NCBI GenBank assembly: GCA_030641245.1
Contig: DAOWHU010000048.1
Coordinates: forward strand, 1-19,183
Length of the DNA stretch: 19,183 nt
Direction: 5' to 3'
DNA from: a bacterium
GTDB lineage: Bacteria; Patescibacteriota; Minisyncoccia; Moranbacterales; DUUL01
The notes below the pieces were generated by a model. The model saw nothing but the letters and a program-made list of their open reading frames with translations, was not told where the DNA came from and made no database searches. Below are positions 1 through 7,562 of the stretch, piece by piece. The position numbers and the translations under genes are program-made. Position 1 is the stretch's first letter. Each line of letters starts with the position of its first letter.

Positions 1-202
1 GGAAGAAAAAGAAGCTAAATATCATGAAATTGAAAAGATTTTAGCTAACGAAATTCCTGCTCATTACCTTTTTAACGTCAACTATATTTACATAATGAAT
101 CAAAGAATAAAGGGTTTCGAAACCAATTCGATTGTCAATCCAATCTTCAAATTCAATGATATCGTTGATTGGCATATTAATACAAAAAGAGTTAGAAAGT
201 GA
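1..202 (+). CDS. Peptide ABC transporter substrate-binding protein (SBP_bac_5-like), 3' end only
   Basis: The second reading frame is open from the left edge to a TGA at 200-202 and gives 66 residues. The text looks like the C-terminus of the oligopeptide/dipeptide-binding family: an E-I-EKIL helix, then IPAHYLFNVNYIYIMNQRIKGF, i.e. the usual 'decide-to-bind' strand ending in an N-x-R-x-KGF motif, then a W-x-I-x-TKR ending. Such proteins are secreted or lipid-anchored and deliver peptides to an Opp/Dpp-type permease. Only the last part is visible, so signal peptide and ligand specificity cannot be judged. The family call is by motif memory and is fairly likely, not certain. Confidence 0.6.
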   Translation, partial: EEKEAKYHEIEKILANEIPAHYLFNVNYIYIMNQRIKGFETNSIVNPIFKFNDIVDWHINTKRVRK

Positions 203-205
203 ATT

Positions 206-242
206 AGTATTTAGTATACAGTATTTAGTATTCTGTATTCTT
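206..242. repeat. Short-period AT repeat in spacer
   Basis: Between the stop at 202 and the next start at 264 the sequence repeats a TATTTAGTAT-type unit about three times (TAGTATTTAGTAT, CAGTATTTAGTATT, CTGTATTC). No inverted partner is visible nearby. It resembles the arms of the nested palindromes found in later spacers, and might be half of such an element. Confidence 0.45.
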
Positions 243-263
243 GTCTAAAAAATAAAAAAAATA

Positions 264-1259
264 ATGAATAATGAAATCGATAAATCGAATTTGCGGCAAG
301 TAATTCTTGATTATCCTAATCAACTCCAAATTGGGGCGGATTTTGCAAAAGATATTAAATTTGAGTTGAAAAATAAACCATCAAACCTGATTATTTGCGG
401 AATGGGCGGATCAGCCTTGCCCGGAAACCTTTTAACTCTCTACTTGAAAGAACACGGGATTAAATTACCAGTCCATATTGCTAGAAATTATTCTCTACCA
501 TTCGAAACTGATGAAAACTCTTTAATTTTTATTTCGTCTTTTTCTGGAAATACCGAAGAAACGGTTTCTTGTTTCAAAGAAGCTTTAAAGAGAAAACTAG
601 CGATCATAGCCTTTTCCGAGGGTGGTCAAGTCGCATCAATTGCCAAAGAAAGCAACACCCCTCACGTTAAATATAAAATTAACTTCAAAAACTTTCAGCC
701 TCGCTATGCCACCACCTATGCTTTCATGGCAATGCACCAAGTCTTGACAAATTTAGGTATTTCTGCTAAGATGGAGCTTCTTCCAAAAATAGATTCTCAA
801 TCACACGAGTCCTATGGAAAAATACTTGCCAAAAAAGCTAAAAATAAAATTCCTATAATTTACACTTCCGAAAGATACGGCTTATTGGCCAAAATTTGGA
901 AAGTTAAAATTAATGAGAATGCAAAATTACCGGCTTTTTGGAATGTTTTCCCTAATTTAAATCATTATGAAATGCTAAGTTTTGCTAATCCAATTGGCGA
1001 CTATTGTGCTTTTATGCTGAAAGGACCCAAGGATCATCCTCGAATCCAAAAAAGAATGGATTTGACCGCTGAACTATACCGTGATCGAGGAATCGAGGTT
1101 GAAATGATTGATATTCAAGAAGGCACTTTTCTAGAAAAAGTTTTAAATACTTTTGTTTTAGGAGATTGGGTTTCTTATTATTTGGCTTTAGAAAATAATC
1201 GGGATCCAGTTCCAATAGGAATGGTGGAAGAACTTAAAGAAAAAATGAAAAACGCATAA
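264..1259 (+). CDS. Bifunctional phosphoglucose/phosphomannose isomerase
   Basis: Cytoplasmic SIS-fold sugar-phosphate isomerase interconverting glucose-6-P or mannose-6-P with fructose-6-P, feeding glycolysis and nucleotide-sugar synthesis. The 331-residue length fits the archaeal/bacterial bifunctional family. The first SIS domain carries GMGGS (46-50) and the phosphate-binding SFSGNTEET (92-100). The second half has the catalytic pair in the right spacing: a Glu in NENAK (E218) and His in NLNHYE (H234), 16 residues apart as in the characterised Pyrobaculum enzyme (E203/H219). The ATG at 264 has no Shine-Dalgarno sequence, as for most genes here. The short family lacks the long PGI of E. 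coli; substrate preference (Glc vs Man) cannot be read from sequence alone. Confidence 0.88.
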   Translation: MNNEIDKSNLRQVILDYPNQLQIGADFAKDIKFELKNKPSNLIICGMGGSALPGNLLTLYLKEHGIKLPVHIARNYSLPFETDENSLIFISSFSGNTEETVSCFKEALKRKLAIIAFSEGGQVASIAKESNTPHVKYKINFKNFQPRYATTYAFMAMHQVLTNLGISAKMELLPKIDSQSHESYGKILAKKAKNKIPIIYTSERYGLLAKIWKVKINENAKLPAFWNVFPNLNHYEMLSFANPIGDYCAFMLKGPKDHPRIQKRMDLTAELYRDRGIEVEMIDIQEGTFLEKVLNTFVLGDWVSYYLALENNRDPVPIGMVEELKEKMKNA

Positions 1260-1263
1260 ATTT

Positions 1264-1316
1264 AGAGAATATTTTAGGTACATTTTTCTAACAAAATGTC
1301 CCTAAAAATGGTCTCT
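1264..1316. ncRNA. Long imperfect hairpin upstream of RNase J
   Basis: Bases 1264-1286 pair with 1293-1316 around a 6-base loop. The stem is about 20 base pairs, with one mismatch and small bulges. No run of T follows, so it does not look like an intrinsic terminator for the isomerase gene. It is the first of three hairpins in the 221-nt gap before the RNase J gene and may be part of its mRNA leader or a processing site. Confidence 0.5.
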
Positions 1317-1388
1317 TAAGTAAAAGATTTTAAGACATCTTTAAAAGAAAGGTTGCTTGCGAAAGTAATTTTTCTAAAACTAATTAAT

Positions 1389-1410
1389 TTTTAGTGGCTT
1401 ACCACTAAAA
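1389..1410. ncRNA. Perfect 9-bp hairpin in RNase J leader
   Basis: TTTTAGTGG at 1389-1397 is the exact complement of CCACTAAAA at 1402-1410, with the four-base loop CTTA. It lies 71 nt before the RNase J start codon. No T-run follows. A further imperfect hairpin (about 1429-1462, closed by ACGC/GCGT around TTAAC) sits just downstream, so the last 100 nt before the gene are heavily folded. Confidence 0.5.
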
Positions 1411-1480
1411 TCTTTACAATGGAGCTATTCCTGAATACGCTTAACGCGTTTTTATTTAGGGATAACTTCATAATTTAAAA

Positions 1481-3232
1481 ATGATGAAAAAACACAATGG
1501 TGCTAAACCTAGCAATAGGAAACCTGGCACAAAAAAGCCGGTAAATAAATTTACCGAGCAAAAGAAAGACCGTCTTCGAATTATTCCTTTGGGAGGATTG
1601 GAAGAAATCGGTCGAAATATGACATTATTTGAATACAACAACGACATTATTATTGTTGATTGTGGAATGATGTTTCCTGATGAAAAAATGATGGGAGTCG
1701 ATTATATCGTTCCTAACATCGAATATCTTAAAACTCGAAAGAAAAACATTCGAGGAATGTTGATTACTCATGGGCATATGGACCATATTGGAGCCATTCC
1801 TCAAATCTTGCATGAAATTGGCAATCCGCCTATCTATGCTACTGATCTTACTCGAGCTATGATTCTAAAAAGACATGAGGATTACAAAGAGCTTCCTCCT
1901 TTGAATACCAGAAAAATTCGAAAGGTAGATAAACTAAAATTAGGAATCTTTAACGTTGAATTCTTTCACGTTAATCATTCTATCCCAGATGCAGTGGGAT
2001 TAGTAATCCGAACTCCAGTTGGAAACATTATGCATACTGGAGATTTCAAATTTGATCACTCTCCAGTTGGAGATGTTCCCGCTGATATCGCTAAAATTGC
2101 GCGATTAGGATCCGAAGGAATTTTAGCTTTAATGTCAGATAGTACTGATTCCCAAAGCCCTGGCTACAGTATTTCCGAATCTAAAATTAAAAAAACGATT
2201 GAGAAAATTTTTCAAAATTCCCGAGGTCGAATCATTACCGCCACCTTCTCCTCTCTTATTTCTCGTATTCAAGAAATTGCAGAAGTCACTGAAAAGTATG
2301 GACGAAAATTAGCAGTGGACGGTTATTCTATGAAAAATAATGTCGAAATTGCCAAAAAATTGGGCTACATCAATGCCAAACATTCAACTTTTATCAATAT
2401 CAAGGATATTGATAAATATCCTGATAGTAAAATAGCCATTTTGTGCACTGGAGCTCAGGGTGAGGGTAATGCCGTTCTGATGAGAATCGTGAATAACGAA
2501 CATAAATTCGTCAGAATTCATCATGGCGACACCGTAGTTTTCTCCTCTTCTGTAATCCCTGGAAACGAGAGATCGGTTCAGGGAATGAAAGACACCTTAT
2601 ATAAAAAAGGAGCTAATGTCATTCATTATAAGATGATGGATATTCATTCAGGTGGACACGCTCGACAAGAAGATTTGAAAATGATGATTAACTTAGTTCG
2701 ACCTAAATACCTGATTCCTATTCATGGAACCTATTATATGTTAAAAATCCATGGGCAATTAGGAGAAGAAGTCGGCTTGAAAAAAGAAAATACTTTAATA
2801 GGAGAAAATGGAAGTGTTTTCGAATTCAACAAAAAGCAACAAGGTCGAATCACTAATGAGAAAATTCCTACTTCCTATGTAATGGTAGATGGAATTGGAT
2901 TGGGTGATATTGGCAATGTAGTTTTGCGAGATCGACAACACCTAGCTGAAGATGGAATGTTTACAATTGTCTCTATTGTAGACAGAAAAAGAAAGAAGGT
3001 TATCGGAGAACCTCAAGTTTCTTCTCGAGGATTTATTTACGTTAAAGAGAACTTTGACTTAGTAAATGAAACTAAAGCACGGGTTAAAAAGGGAATCAAC
3101 AAAATTATTTCTAATGAAGCTACGCCAAATTGGAATTACATCAAAAAAAATATTCAGGAAGATGTTGGAAAATTTCTTTTTCAGAAAACTAAAAGAAGGC
3201 CGATGATATTACCGGTCATAATAGAAGTTTAA
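1481..3232 (+). CDS. rnj: Ribonuclease J (metallo-beta-lactamase / beta-CASP RNase)
   Basis: Endo- and 5'-3' exoribonuclease of the RNase J family, a major mRNA decay and rRNA maturation enzyme in bacteria without RNase E. The 583 residues match the usual 555-600. A lysine-rich tail of about 30 residues precedes the core. Metallo-beta-lactamase motifs: HGHMDH (97-102), HSIPD (166-170), HTGDF (185-189). Beta-CASP motifs: TGAQGE (323-328), SSVIPGNE (356-363), HSGGH (389-393), then PIHG (413-416), followed by the typical C-terminal domain. All metal ligands seem intact. The start is doubled (ATGATG) with no Shine-Dalgarno sequence, so either Met may be used. The folded leader suggests possible autoregulation, which is inference by analogy with RNase E. 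Single gene, ended by its own terminator. Confidence 0.95.
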   Translation: MMKKHNGAKPSNRKPGTKKPVNKFTEQKKDRLRIIPLGGLEEIGRNMTLFEYNNDIIIVDCGMMFPDEKMMGVDYIVPNIEYLKTRKKNIRGMLITHGHMDHIGAIPQILHEIGNPPIYATDLTRAMILKRHEDYKELPPLNTRKIRKVDKLKLGIFNVEFFHVNHSIPDAVGLVIRTPVGNIMHTGDFKFDHSPVGDVPADIAKIARLGSEGILALMSDSTDSQSPGYSISESKIKKTIEKIFQNSRGRIITATFSSLISRIQEIAEVTEKYGRKLAVDGYSMKNNVEIAKKLGYINAKHSTFINIKDIDKYPDSKIAILCTGAQGEGNAVLMRIVNNEHKFVRIHHGDTVVFSSSVIPGNERSVQGMKDTLYKKGANVIHYKMMDIHSGGHARQEDLKMMINLVRPKYLIPIHGTYYMLKIHGQLGEEVGLKKENTLIGENGSVFEFNKKQQGRITNEKIPTSYVMVDGIGLGDIGNVVLRDRQHLAEDGMFTIVSIVDRKRKKVIGEPQVSSRGFIYVKENFDLVNETKARVKKGINKIISNEATPNWNYIKKNIQEDVGKFLFQKTKRRPMILPVIIEV

Positions 3233-3247
3233 ACTTGAAAAATAAAG

Positions 3248-3275
3248 ACTGCTCGTAAGAGCAGTTTTTGTTTTT
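3248..3275 (+). terminator. Rho-independent terminator of rnj
   Basis: ACTGCTC and GAGCAGT form a perfect 7-bp stem with a GTAA loop, followed by T5-G-T5. It begins 16 nt after the RNase J stop. Confidence 0.85.
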
Positions 3276-3292
3276 CAAGTAAATTACAAGAA

Positions 3293-3463
3293 ACAAGGAC
3301 GCAAGTTACAAACAAACCCGCCTACCGGCCGGCAGGTTAAAAATTCCAAATTAAAATAACCAATCCGCCTCCGCCAGCTGGCGGAGGCGGATAAAAACCG
3401 AAGGTTTTTTGTTTTTAATTTAGATATTTTAATTTAAGATTTGTTTGTATCTTGCGTCCTTGT
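3293..3463. repeat. Nested palindromic element 1 (rnj-trpS spacer)
   Basis: Outer arms of 24 nt (3293-3316 and 3440-3463) are reverse complements with one mismatch. Inside lie a second arm pair (AAATTAAAAT 3348-3357 with ATTTTAATTT 3427-3436), a GC-rich near-palindrome (3321-3336, CCTACCGGCCGGCAGG), a perfect 30-nt GC-rich palindrome (3363-3392, centred on CCAGCTGG) and a small AAAAACC-GAA-GGTTTTT hairpin (3393-3409). The GC-rich cores stand out in an otherwise AT-rich spacer. No protein is encoded. It could be a REP/MITE-like miniature element or a folded RNA or DNA structure. Confidence 0.8.
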
Positions 3464-3524
3464 GTCCTTGTATCTTCTGACTAAAATTGCATTTTTTGTT
3501 TAATCCCGTTAAACTAAGTTTATC

Positions 3525-3530
3525 TATAAT
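3525..3530 (+). promoter_or_regulatory. -10 element for trpS
   Basis: A perfect TATAAT ends 13 nt before the ATG at 3544. No convincing -35 is seen at normal spacing. Transcription would begin about 7 nt before the start codon, giving an almost leaderless mRNA. Confidence 0.5.
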
Positions 3531-3543
3531 TTAAATTCAAAAT

Positions 3544-4608
3544 ATGAAAAAGCGAATTTTCTCAGGCATTCAACCTTCCGGTAACCTCCATCTAGGAAAC
3601 TATTTAGGCGCTATCAAAAATTGGGTGAAACTGCAAAATGAGTACGACTCTATTTTCTGTATTGTTGATCTCCATGCCATTACTATCCCCCAAAATCCTC
3701 AGGAATTATCTCAAAAAACTTTGGAAGTGGCTAAATTATACCTAGCTTCTGGAATCGATCCCGAAAAATCAATCGTCTTCATTCAATCTCAAGTTCAAGA
3801 ACACGCCGAGCTAATGTGGTTGTTGAATACCATTACAAAAAATGGTGATTTAATGAAAATGACACAATTTAAAGATAAGTCTAAGGTGATTGTTTTAAAA
3901 AAGAAATTAAGAGGAGAGCTGGTTGACAGAAAGGTTTTTTCGAGAAAAGAGTCATTGGAATATCTACTCAAGGAATATCTAGGTACTAAAACTGGACTTT
4001 TCAATTATCCAATTTTAATGGCGGCTGATATTTTGCTTTATGATACTAATTTAGTTCCGGTCGGTGAAGATCAGCTTCAACACGTGGAATTAACTCGGAA
4101 GTTAGGCCGAAAATTTAATCAAGAATTCGGTGAAACCTTTACTATCCCGGAAGGATTTACTCAAAAAGAAAGCAAAAGGATTATGGGATTAGATGATCCT
4201 ACCAACAAAATGTCTAAATCGGCCTCTTCTGATTATAATCGAATTGATCTGTTGGATTCTCCAGAAACAATCGAGAGAAAAGTAATGAAGGCAGTCACTG
4301 ATAGCGGACAAGGAATTGAATATTCCGATAATAAACCGGCTTTAAAAAATTTAATCAATATTTTTAGCCTAGTTGCCAATAAAAAACCCGAGGAAATTGT
4401 GACCCAATATGAAAACCAGGGTTATAAAAAACTTAAAGAAGAATTGGCCCAAGCCGTTGTCGATTATCTTCGACCTATTCAAGAAAAATATAATCAGATT
4501 AGCGATGAGGAGGTTAAAAAAATCCTAAGTGATGGCGCTAAGCGAGCCCGAAAAATTGCAGAGACCAAGATAAAGGAAGTAAAGAAAAAAATGGGAATGA
4601 TAGTTTAA
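3544..4608 (+). CDS. trpS: Tryptophanyl-tRNA synthetase
   Basis: Class I aminoacyl-tRNA synthetase that charges tRNA-Trp. Signature 1 is PSGNLHLGNYLGA (11-23), holding the HIGH-like HLGN; signature 2 is KMSKS (222-226). The conserved FNYPILMAADILLY and GEDQLQH segments (153-180) form the tryptophan/ATP pocket. The length of 354 is at the upper end because about 25-30 basic residues (roughly 115-147) are inserted between TQFKDKSK and TGLFNYP, where most TrpS proteins have a short loop. The frame continues intact across it, so it is an insertion, not a frameshift. Gene stands alone behind a TATAAT box and is followed by a strong hairpin overlapping its stop codon. Confidence 0.95.
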   Translation: MKKRIFSGIQPSGNLHLGNYLGAIKNWVKLQNEYDSIFCIVDLHAITIPQNPQELSQKTLEVAKLYLASGIDPEKSIVFIQSQVQEHAELMWLLNTITKNGDLMKMTQFKDKSKVIVLKKKLRGELVDRKVFSRKESLEYLLKEYLGTKTGLFNYPILMAADILLYDTNLVPVGEDQLQHVELTRKLGRKFNQEFGETFTIPEGFTQKESKRIMGLDDPTNKMSKSASSDYNRIDLLDSPETIERKVMKAVTDSGQGIEYSDNKPALKNLINIFSLVANKKPEEIVTQYENQGYKKLKEELAQAVVDYLRPIQEKYNQISDEEVKKILSDGAKRARKIAETKIKEVKKKMGMIV

Positions 4609-4634
4609 ATAAAAACTTAGGTTTTTATTTAAAC
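4603..4634 (+). terminator. Terminator-like hairpin overlapping trpS stop
   Basis: A 14-bp perfect stem (4603-4616 with 4621-4634, loop TTAG) includes the TAA stop of trpS. The stem is almost all A-T with the T-rich 3' arm acting as U-tract, so it is a plausible but not classical terminator. Confidence 0.5.
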
Positions 4635-4768
4635 AATTTTGAATTTTGAATTTTGATTCAATTTAGAATAACTCAATTTCTTAAACCCGCAAGCGGAGCT
4701 TGCGGTTTGTTTTGAACATTAAAAAATTAAAACATTGATTCAAAATTTAAAATTGGAAATTCAAAATT
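4634..4768. repeat. Nested palindromic element 2 (after trpS)
   Basis: The 5' arm (4634-4662) repeats an AATTTTG unit, and its imperfect reverse complement is at 4734-4768. At the centre a GC-rich hairpin (4683-4708) pairs CGCAAGC with GCTTGCG around GGA, with one bulged C. Same architecture as the element before trpS: short-period AT arms around a GC-rich stem. Non-coding in all frames. Confidence 0.65.
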
Positions 4769-4797
4769 CTAAAACCCCTTTACTGATGCGGTCTAAT

Positions 4798-4816
4798 AAG
4801 ATATTTGGAATATCTT
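4798..4816. repeat. Small perfect hairpin in convergent gap
   Basis: AAGATATT and AATATCTT form an 8-bp perfect stem with a TGG loop. No T-run. Role unknown; it lies between trpS and the minus-strand membrane protein. Confidence 0.4.
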
Positions 4817-4823
4817 TTATATC

Positions 4824-4850
4824 AAAAAATCCCCTGAAAAGAGGATTTTT
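4824..4850. terminator. Bidirectional terminator between convergent genes
   Basis: AAAAATCCCCT, loop GAAA, then AGAGGATTTTT: an 11-position stem with one mismatch, flanked by A-run and T-run, so it can terminate from either side. It fits the convergent layout of trpS (+) and the membrane protein (-) whose stop is at 4899. Confidence 0.75.
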
Positions 4851-4898
4851 ATAATTTGTAATTTGATTTGAAATAATTTAAATTTTGACATTTTTAAA

Positions 4899-5387
4899 TT
4901 ATCTTCTTCTATTATTTAACACTATTAACGTCCCAAACGGTAAAACTGACCAAACGAAATGAGCTTCTTTAGAGATCAATAGCATCCTAGAGAGGGGGGT
5001 GAAAAATTCTTCTAATTCCTCAGAAGAAAACCAACCCAAAACAATGCTGCCAATCATTCCTACGATCACTAAGGCTAAAAAAATCATTCGGCCCCAACCA
5101 GCAATTCCGCTACTTTTAACTGAAAAAGGGAAGGCTCTTTTGACTCCATTGAAAACTAAAAAGATAATTATACCCAATAAAATTGCTTTGACTCCGCTGG
5201 TTTGAGGAATAAAATAAGAAGAAGAAAGAATCGCGAAAGAAATATAAACCGTCAAAATTAAAGCTCCTAAATTTTTCTTATTAACTAAGATAGTTAAAAT
5301 CAAACCGATAATCAAGAAGATAATCAAAAGCCAAACATCCCCTGCGTATTGCTTAGCAACCCCAAGTTGAGTTAAAAATTCAATCAT
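4899..5387 (-). CDS. Unknown multi-pass membrane protein
   Basis: A 162-residue hydrophobic protein that I do not recognise. Predicted membrane segments lie at about 17-35, 41-59, 67-82, 98-120 and 142-157, with an acidic stretch (EELEEFF, 123-129) between the last two and a basic RRR end. No catalytic motif is visible. It is transcribed divergently from lgt, sharing an 82-nt gap with it, and converges on trpS. Start at ATG 5387; no Shine-Dalgarno. Open frame, typical codon use and its own promoter/terminator surroundings support it as a real gene. Confidence 0.7.
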   Translation of the reverse strand: MIEFLTQLGVAKQYAGDVWLLIIFLIIGLILTILVNKKNLGALILTVYISFAILSSSYFIPQTSGVKAILLGIIIFLVFNGVKRAFPFSVKSSGIAGWGRMIFLALVIVGMIGSIVLGWFSSEELEEFFTPLSRMLLISKEAHFVWSVLPFGTLIVLNNRRR

Positions 5388-5404
5388 TGTTTTGTTTTTA
5401 TATT

Positions 5405-5450
5405 TATGGTAAAATGTTTTGCTACAATGAATATAATAGCACAGTTTTAT
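5405..5450. promoter_or_regulatory. Divergent promoter region (lgt / membrane protein)
   Basis: On the plus strand a perfect TATAAT lies at 5432-5437, 32 nt before the lgt start, with a weak -35. On the minus strand TATTAT at 5438-5433 overlaps it and has a TTTAAA at 17-nt spacing. The two -10 boxes share the same bases, so the two genes may compete for polymerase. Inference from box matching only. Confidence 0.4.
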
Positions 5451-5469
5451 AAAATTTTAAATTCTAACT

Positions 5470-6348
5470 TTGCACATACAAAATTTTTTAACAATCTGGC
5501 AAAATTTACCTGGCAAGATCGACCCTGAATTATTCCAAGTCGGTTCTTTCTCGATTCGCTGGTATTCAATCGGCTATCTATTGGCTTTTGCTACTACCTT
5601 AGGCTTAGTTTGGTGGCGAATTAATCGAAAAGAATTTGATACTCAAAAATTACCTGCTAAACAAATCAAGGAAATCACTCTGGATGTCTTCTCGATTTTA
5701 ATTTTTGGAATGATGATTGGAGCTCGATTGGGTTATTTTATTTTTTATGATTGGACAACAATCTTAAACGCTCCTGGGAAAATATTTATTCCTGGAGTAA
5801 ATGGTTTTTTCGGCTTCTCTTTTCACGGTGGATTAATCGGGGCCTTGCTAGGAGTCTGGTTTTATTGTCGATACAATAAGCTTTCGCTTAAAGCTCTTGG
5901 CAATTTAATTATCCCAGCCATCCCTCTGGGATTATTTTGGGGACGATTGGGAAATTTTTTTAATGGCGAACTCTTTGGTCATGAAACCACTCAACCTTGG
6001 GGAATGCATTTTTTACCTGATCAAACCACCCTTCAACACCCCAGTCAGCTATATGAAGCTCTAGGTGAAGGTGTTATAATATTTGTAGTTCTCTGGACAC
6101 TTCGAAATAAAAAATGGGCTCAGGGCAATTTAATAAGCCTCTTTTTAATTCTGTACGGATTGATTCGATTTGTAATTGAATTTTTCCGAGCTTCTCCTCC
6201 AGAACACATTATTTTAAACTTTTTAACCACTGGTCAAGTTTTGTGTTTAGCTATGATTATTTCGGGAATATATTTATTCAAAAATTCAAAATCTAAAACC
6301 TCAAGCTCAAAATATATAAATCACAATTTTCAAAACTCTAGTTTATAA
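5470..6348 (+). CDS. lgt: Prolipoprotein diacylglyceryl transferase
   Basis: Inner-membrane enzyme that transfers diacylglycerol from phosphatidylglycerol to the lipobox cysteine of prolipoproteins. About seven membrane segments in 292 residues. Signatures: HGG (119-121), the Lgt block GRLGNFFNGELFG (158-170), HPSQLYEA (190-197) and RFVIEFFR (233-240), including the two Arg regarded as essential. The start is a TTG at 5470; an in-frame TAA lies at 5458-5460 and there is no nearer ATG, so TTG (or ATT at 5461) must be used. The last 11 or so codons (polar, SSKYINHNFQNSSL) are written by the left arm of a palindromic element, so the tail looks added and not conserved. A likely substrate is the solute-binding lipoprotein at 12629. 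Confidence 0.95.
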   Translation: MHIQNFLTIWQNLPGKIDPELFQVGSFSIRWYSIGYLLAFATTLGLVWWRINRKEFDTQKLPAKQIKEITLDVFSILIFGMMIGARLGYFIFYDWTTILNAPGKIFIPGVNGFFGFSFHGGLIGALLGVWFYCRYNKLSLKALGNLIIPAIPLGLFWGRLGNFFNGELFGHETTQPWGMHFLPDQTTLQHPSQLYEALGEGVIIFVVLWTLRNKKWAQGNLISLFLILYGLIRFVIEFFRASPPEHIILNFLTTGQVLCLAMIISGIYLFKNSKSKTSSSKYINHNFQNSSL

Positions 6349-6375
6349 TTTTGAAAATTGTAATTTGTGATTTAT
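6316..6375. repeat. Inverted repeat 3 spanning the lgt stop
   Basis: 6316-6335 is the reverse complement of 6349-6375, except for a 7-nt insertion (TAATTTG) in the right arm. The inner part (AATTTTCAAAA / TTTTGAAAATT) is a perfect 11-bp stem whose loop holds the lgt TAA stop (6346-6348). It may act as an AT-rich terminator. Further TTTGTAATTTTGGATTTGG-like repeats continue to about 6400. Confidence 0.65.
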
Positions 6376-6457
6376 CTAGGATTTGTAATTTTGGATTTGG
6401 TATTTATCTTAATAATACTAAACTACAAATTACTCAAAATAATTTAAATAAGAATAC

Positions 6458-7558
6458 ATGTTAATTTTCTCAACCGAAACATCTTGCGACGAAACTGCAG
6501 TGGCTATTTTGAAATTCAATCAAAAGGGTCAATTTAAGCTACTCTCCAATCAGGTTTCTTCTCAAATAAAGATCCACGCTCCTTGGGGCGGAATCGTACC
6601 TAATTTAGCAGCTCGGGAACATTCAAAAAATATTTTACCAGTTATCAAAAAAGCTTTTTCGGAAACCTCTCTCTCACCAAAAAATATGGATCTATTTTGC
6701 GTTACCTCTGGACCAGGACTAATTCCAGCTCTTTTAATTGGAGTCAATGCCGTTAAAACCTTAAGTTATTTTTATCAAAAACCTCTAATTGGAGTCCATC
6801 ATATTGAAGGTCACATCTATTCAAATTACATTCAAAAAAACCAAGGAGACTTAAAGCAATTTAAATTCCCCATTCTTAATCTAGTAATTTCCGGAGGTCA
6901 TACTCAACTTATTTTGATGAAAAATCATTTGGAATATGAAATTATTGGACAGACTCAGGACGACGCGGTCGGCGAAGCTTTCGACAAAGTGGCCAAACTG
7001 TTGGGATTTGAATACCCCGGAGGACCAATTATTTCTCAACAAGCCCAAGAAGCCGAAAAATTACTAGAAGACAAAGAACTAGCTGGGAAATACTCGGAAA
7101 TCAAATTCCCTCGACCAATGATGCATACCAAAGACTTTAATTTTTCTTTTTCTGGCTTGAAAACAGCCGTTTTATATTTTTATCAAAGATTAGAAACTCA
7201 AAAATTATCCAAAGAAGAGCCAGGGATTTGGAAAAAATTTATTTCCAAGGCTTTTCAAGAAGCCGTAGTAGAAGTCCTGCAACACAAAACCCTTAAAGCT
7301 ATTGAAACCCACGAACCTAAAACAGTTTTATTATCCGGAGGAGTTTCAGCTAATAATGAAATCTTGAAAACCATTAAAGATACTCTAAAAGAGCAATTTC
7401 CTGAAATAATTTTCAATTCACCGGAGAAAGATTTTTGCGGAGACAACGCTGCTATGATTGGAGTGGCCGGAATCTCACGATATCTTTACGGCGATAGAAA
7501 AAAGTTTGAATATAATTGGAAAAATCTAGAAGCCGATTCAAATTTGAAGATAAATTAG
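6458..7558 (+). CDS. tsaD: tRNA N6-adenosine threonylcarbamoyltransferase
   Basis: Transfers threonylcarbamoyl from TC-AMP to A37 of ANN-decoding tRNAs (t6A), together with TsaB/TsaE partners not present in this window. ASKHA-fold ATPase-like protein. Motifs: STETSCDETAVAI (5-17), AAREHSKN (51-58), the metal-binding His pair in HHIEGH (H115/H119), SGGHTQL (145-151), SGGVSANN (292-299) and the C-terminal metal ligand Asp in CGDNAAMIG (D328). All ligands are present; 366 residues is slightly long for the family. Located downstream of lgt after an AT-repeat gap, upstream of miaA. The ATG at 6458 has no Shine-Dalgarno sequence. Confidence 0.96.
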   Translation: MLIFSTETSCDETAVAILKFNQKGQFKLLSNQVSSQIKIHAPWGGIVPNLAAREHSKNILPVIKKAFSETSLSPKNMDLFCVTSGPGLIPALLIGVNAVKTLSYFYQKPLIGVHHIEGHIYSNYIQKNQGDLKQFKFPILNLVISGGHTQLILMKNHLEYEIIGQTQDDAVGEAFDKVAKLLGFEYPGGPIISQQAQEAEKLLEDKELAGKYSEIKFPRPMMHTKDFNFSFSGLKTAVLYFYQRLETQKLSKEEPGIWKKFISKAFQEAVVEVLQHKTLKAIETHEPKTVLLSGGVSANNEILKTIKDTLKEQFPEIIFNSPEKDFCGDNAAMIGVAGISRYLYGDRKKFEYNWKNLEADSNLKIN

Positions 7559-7562
7559 TTAA

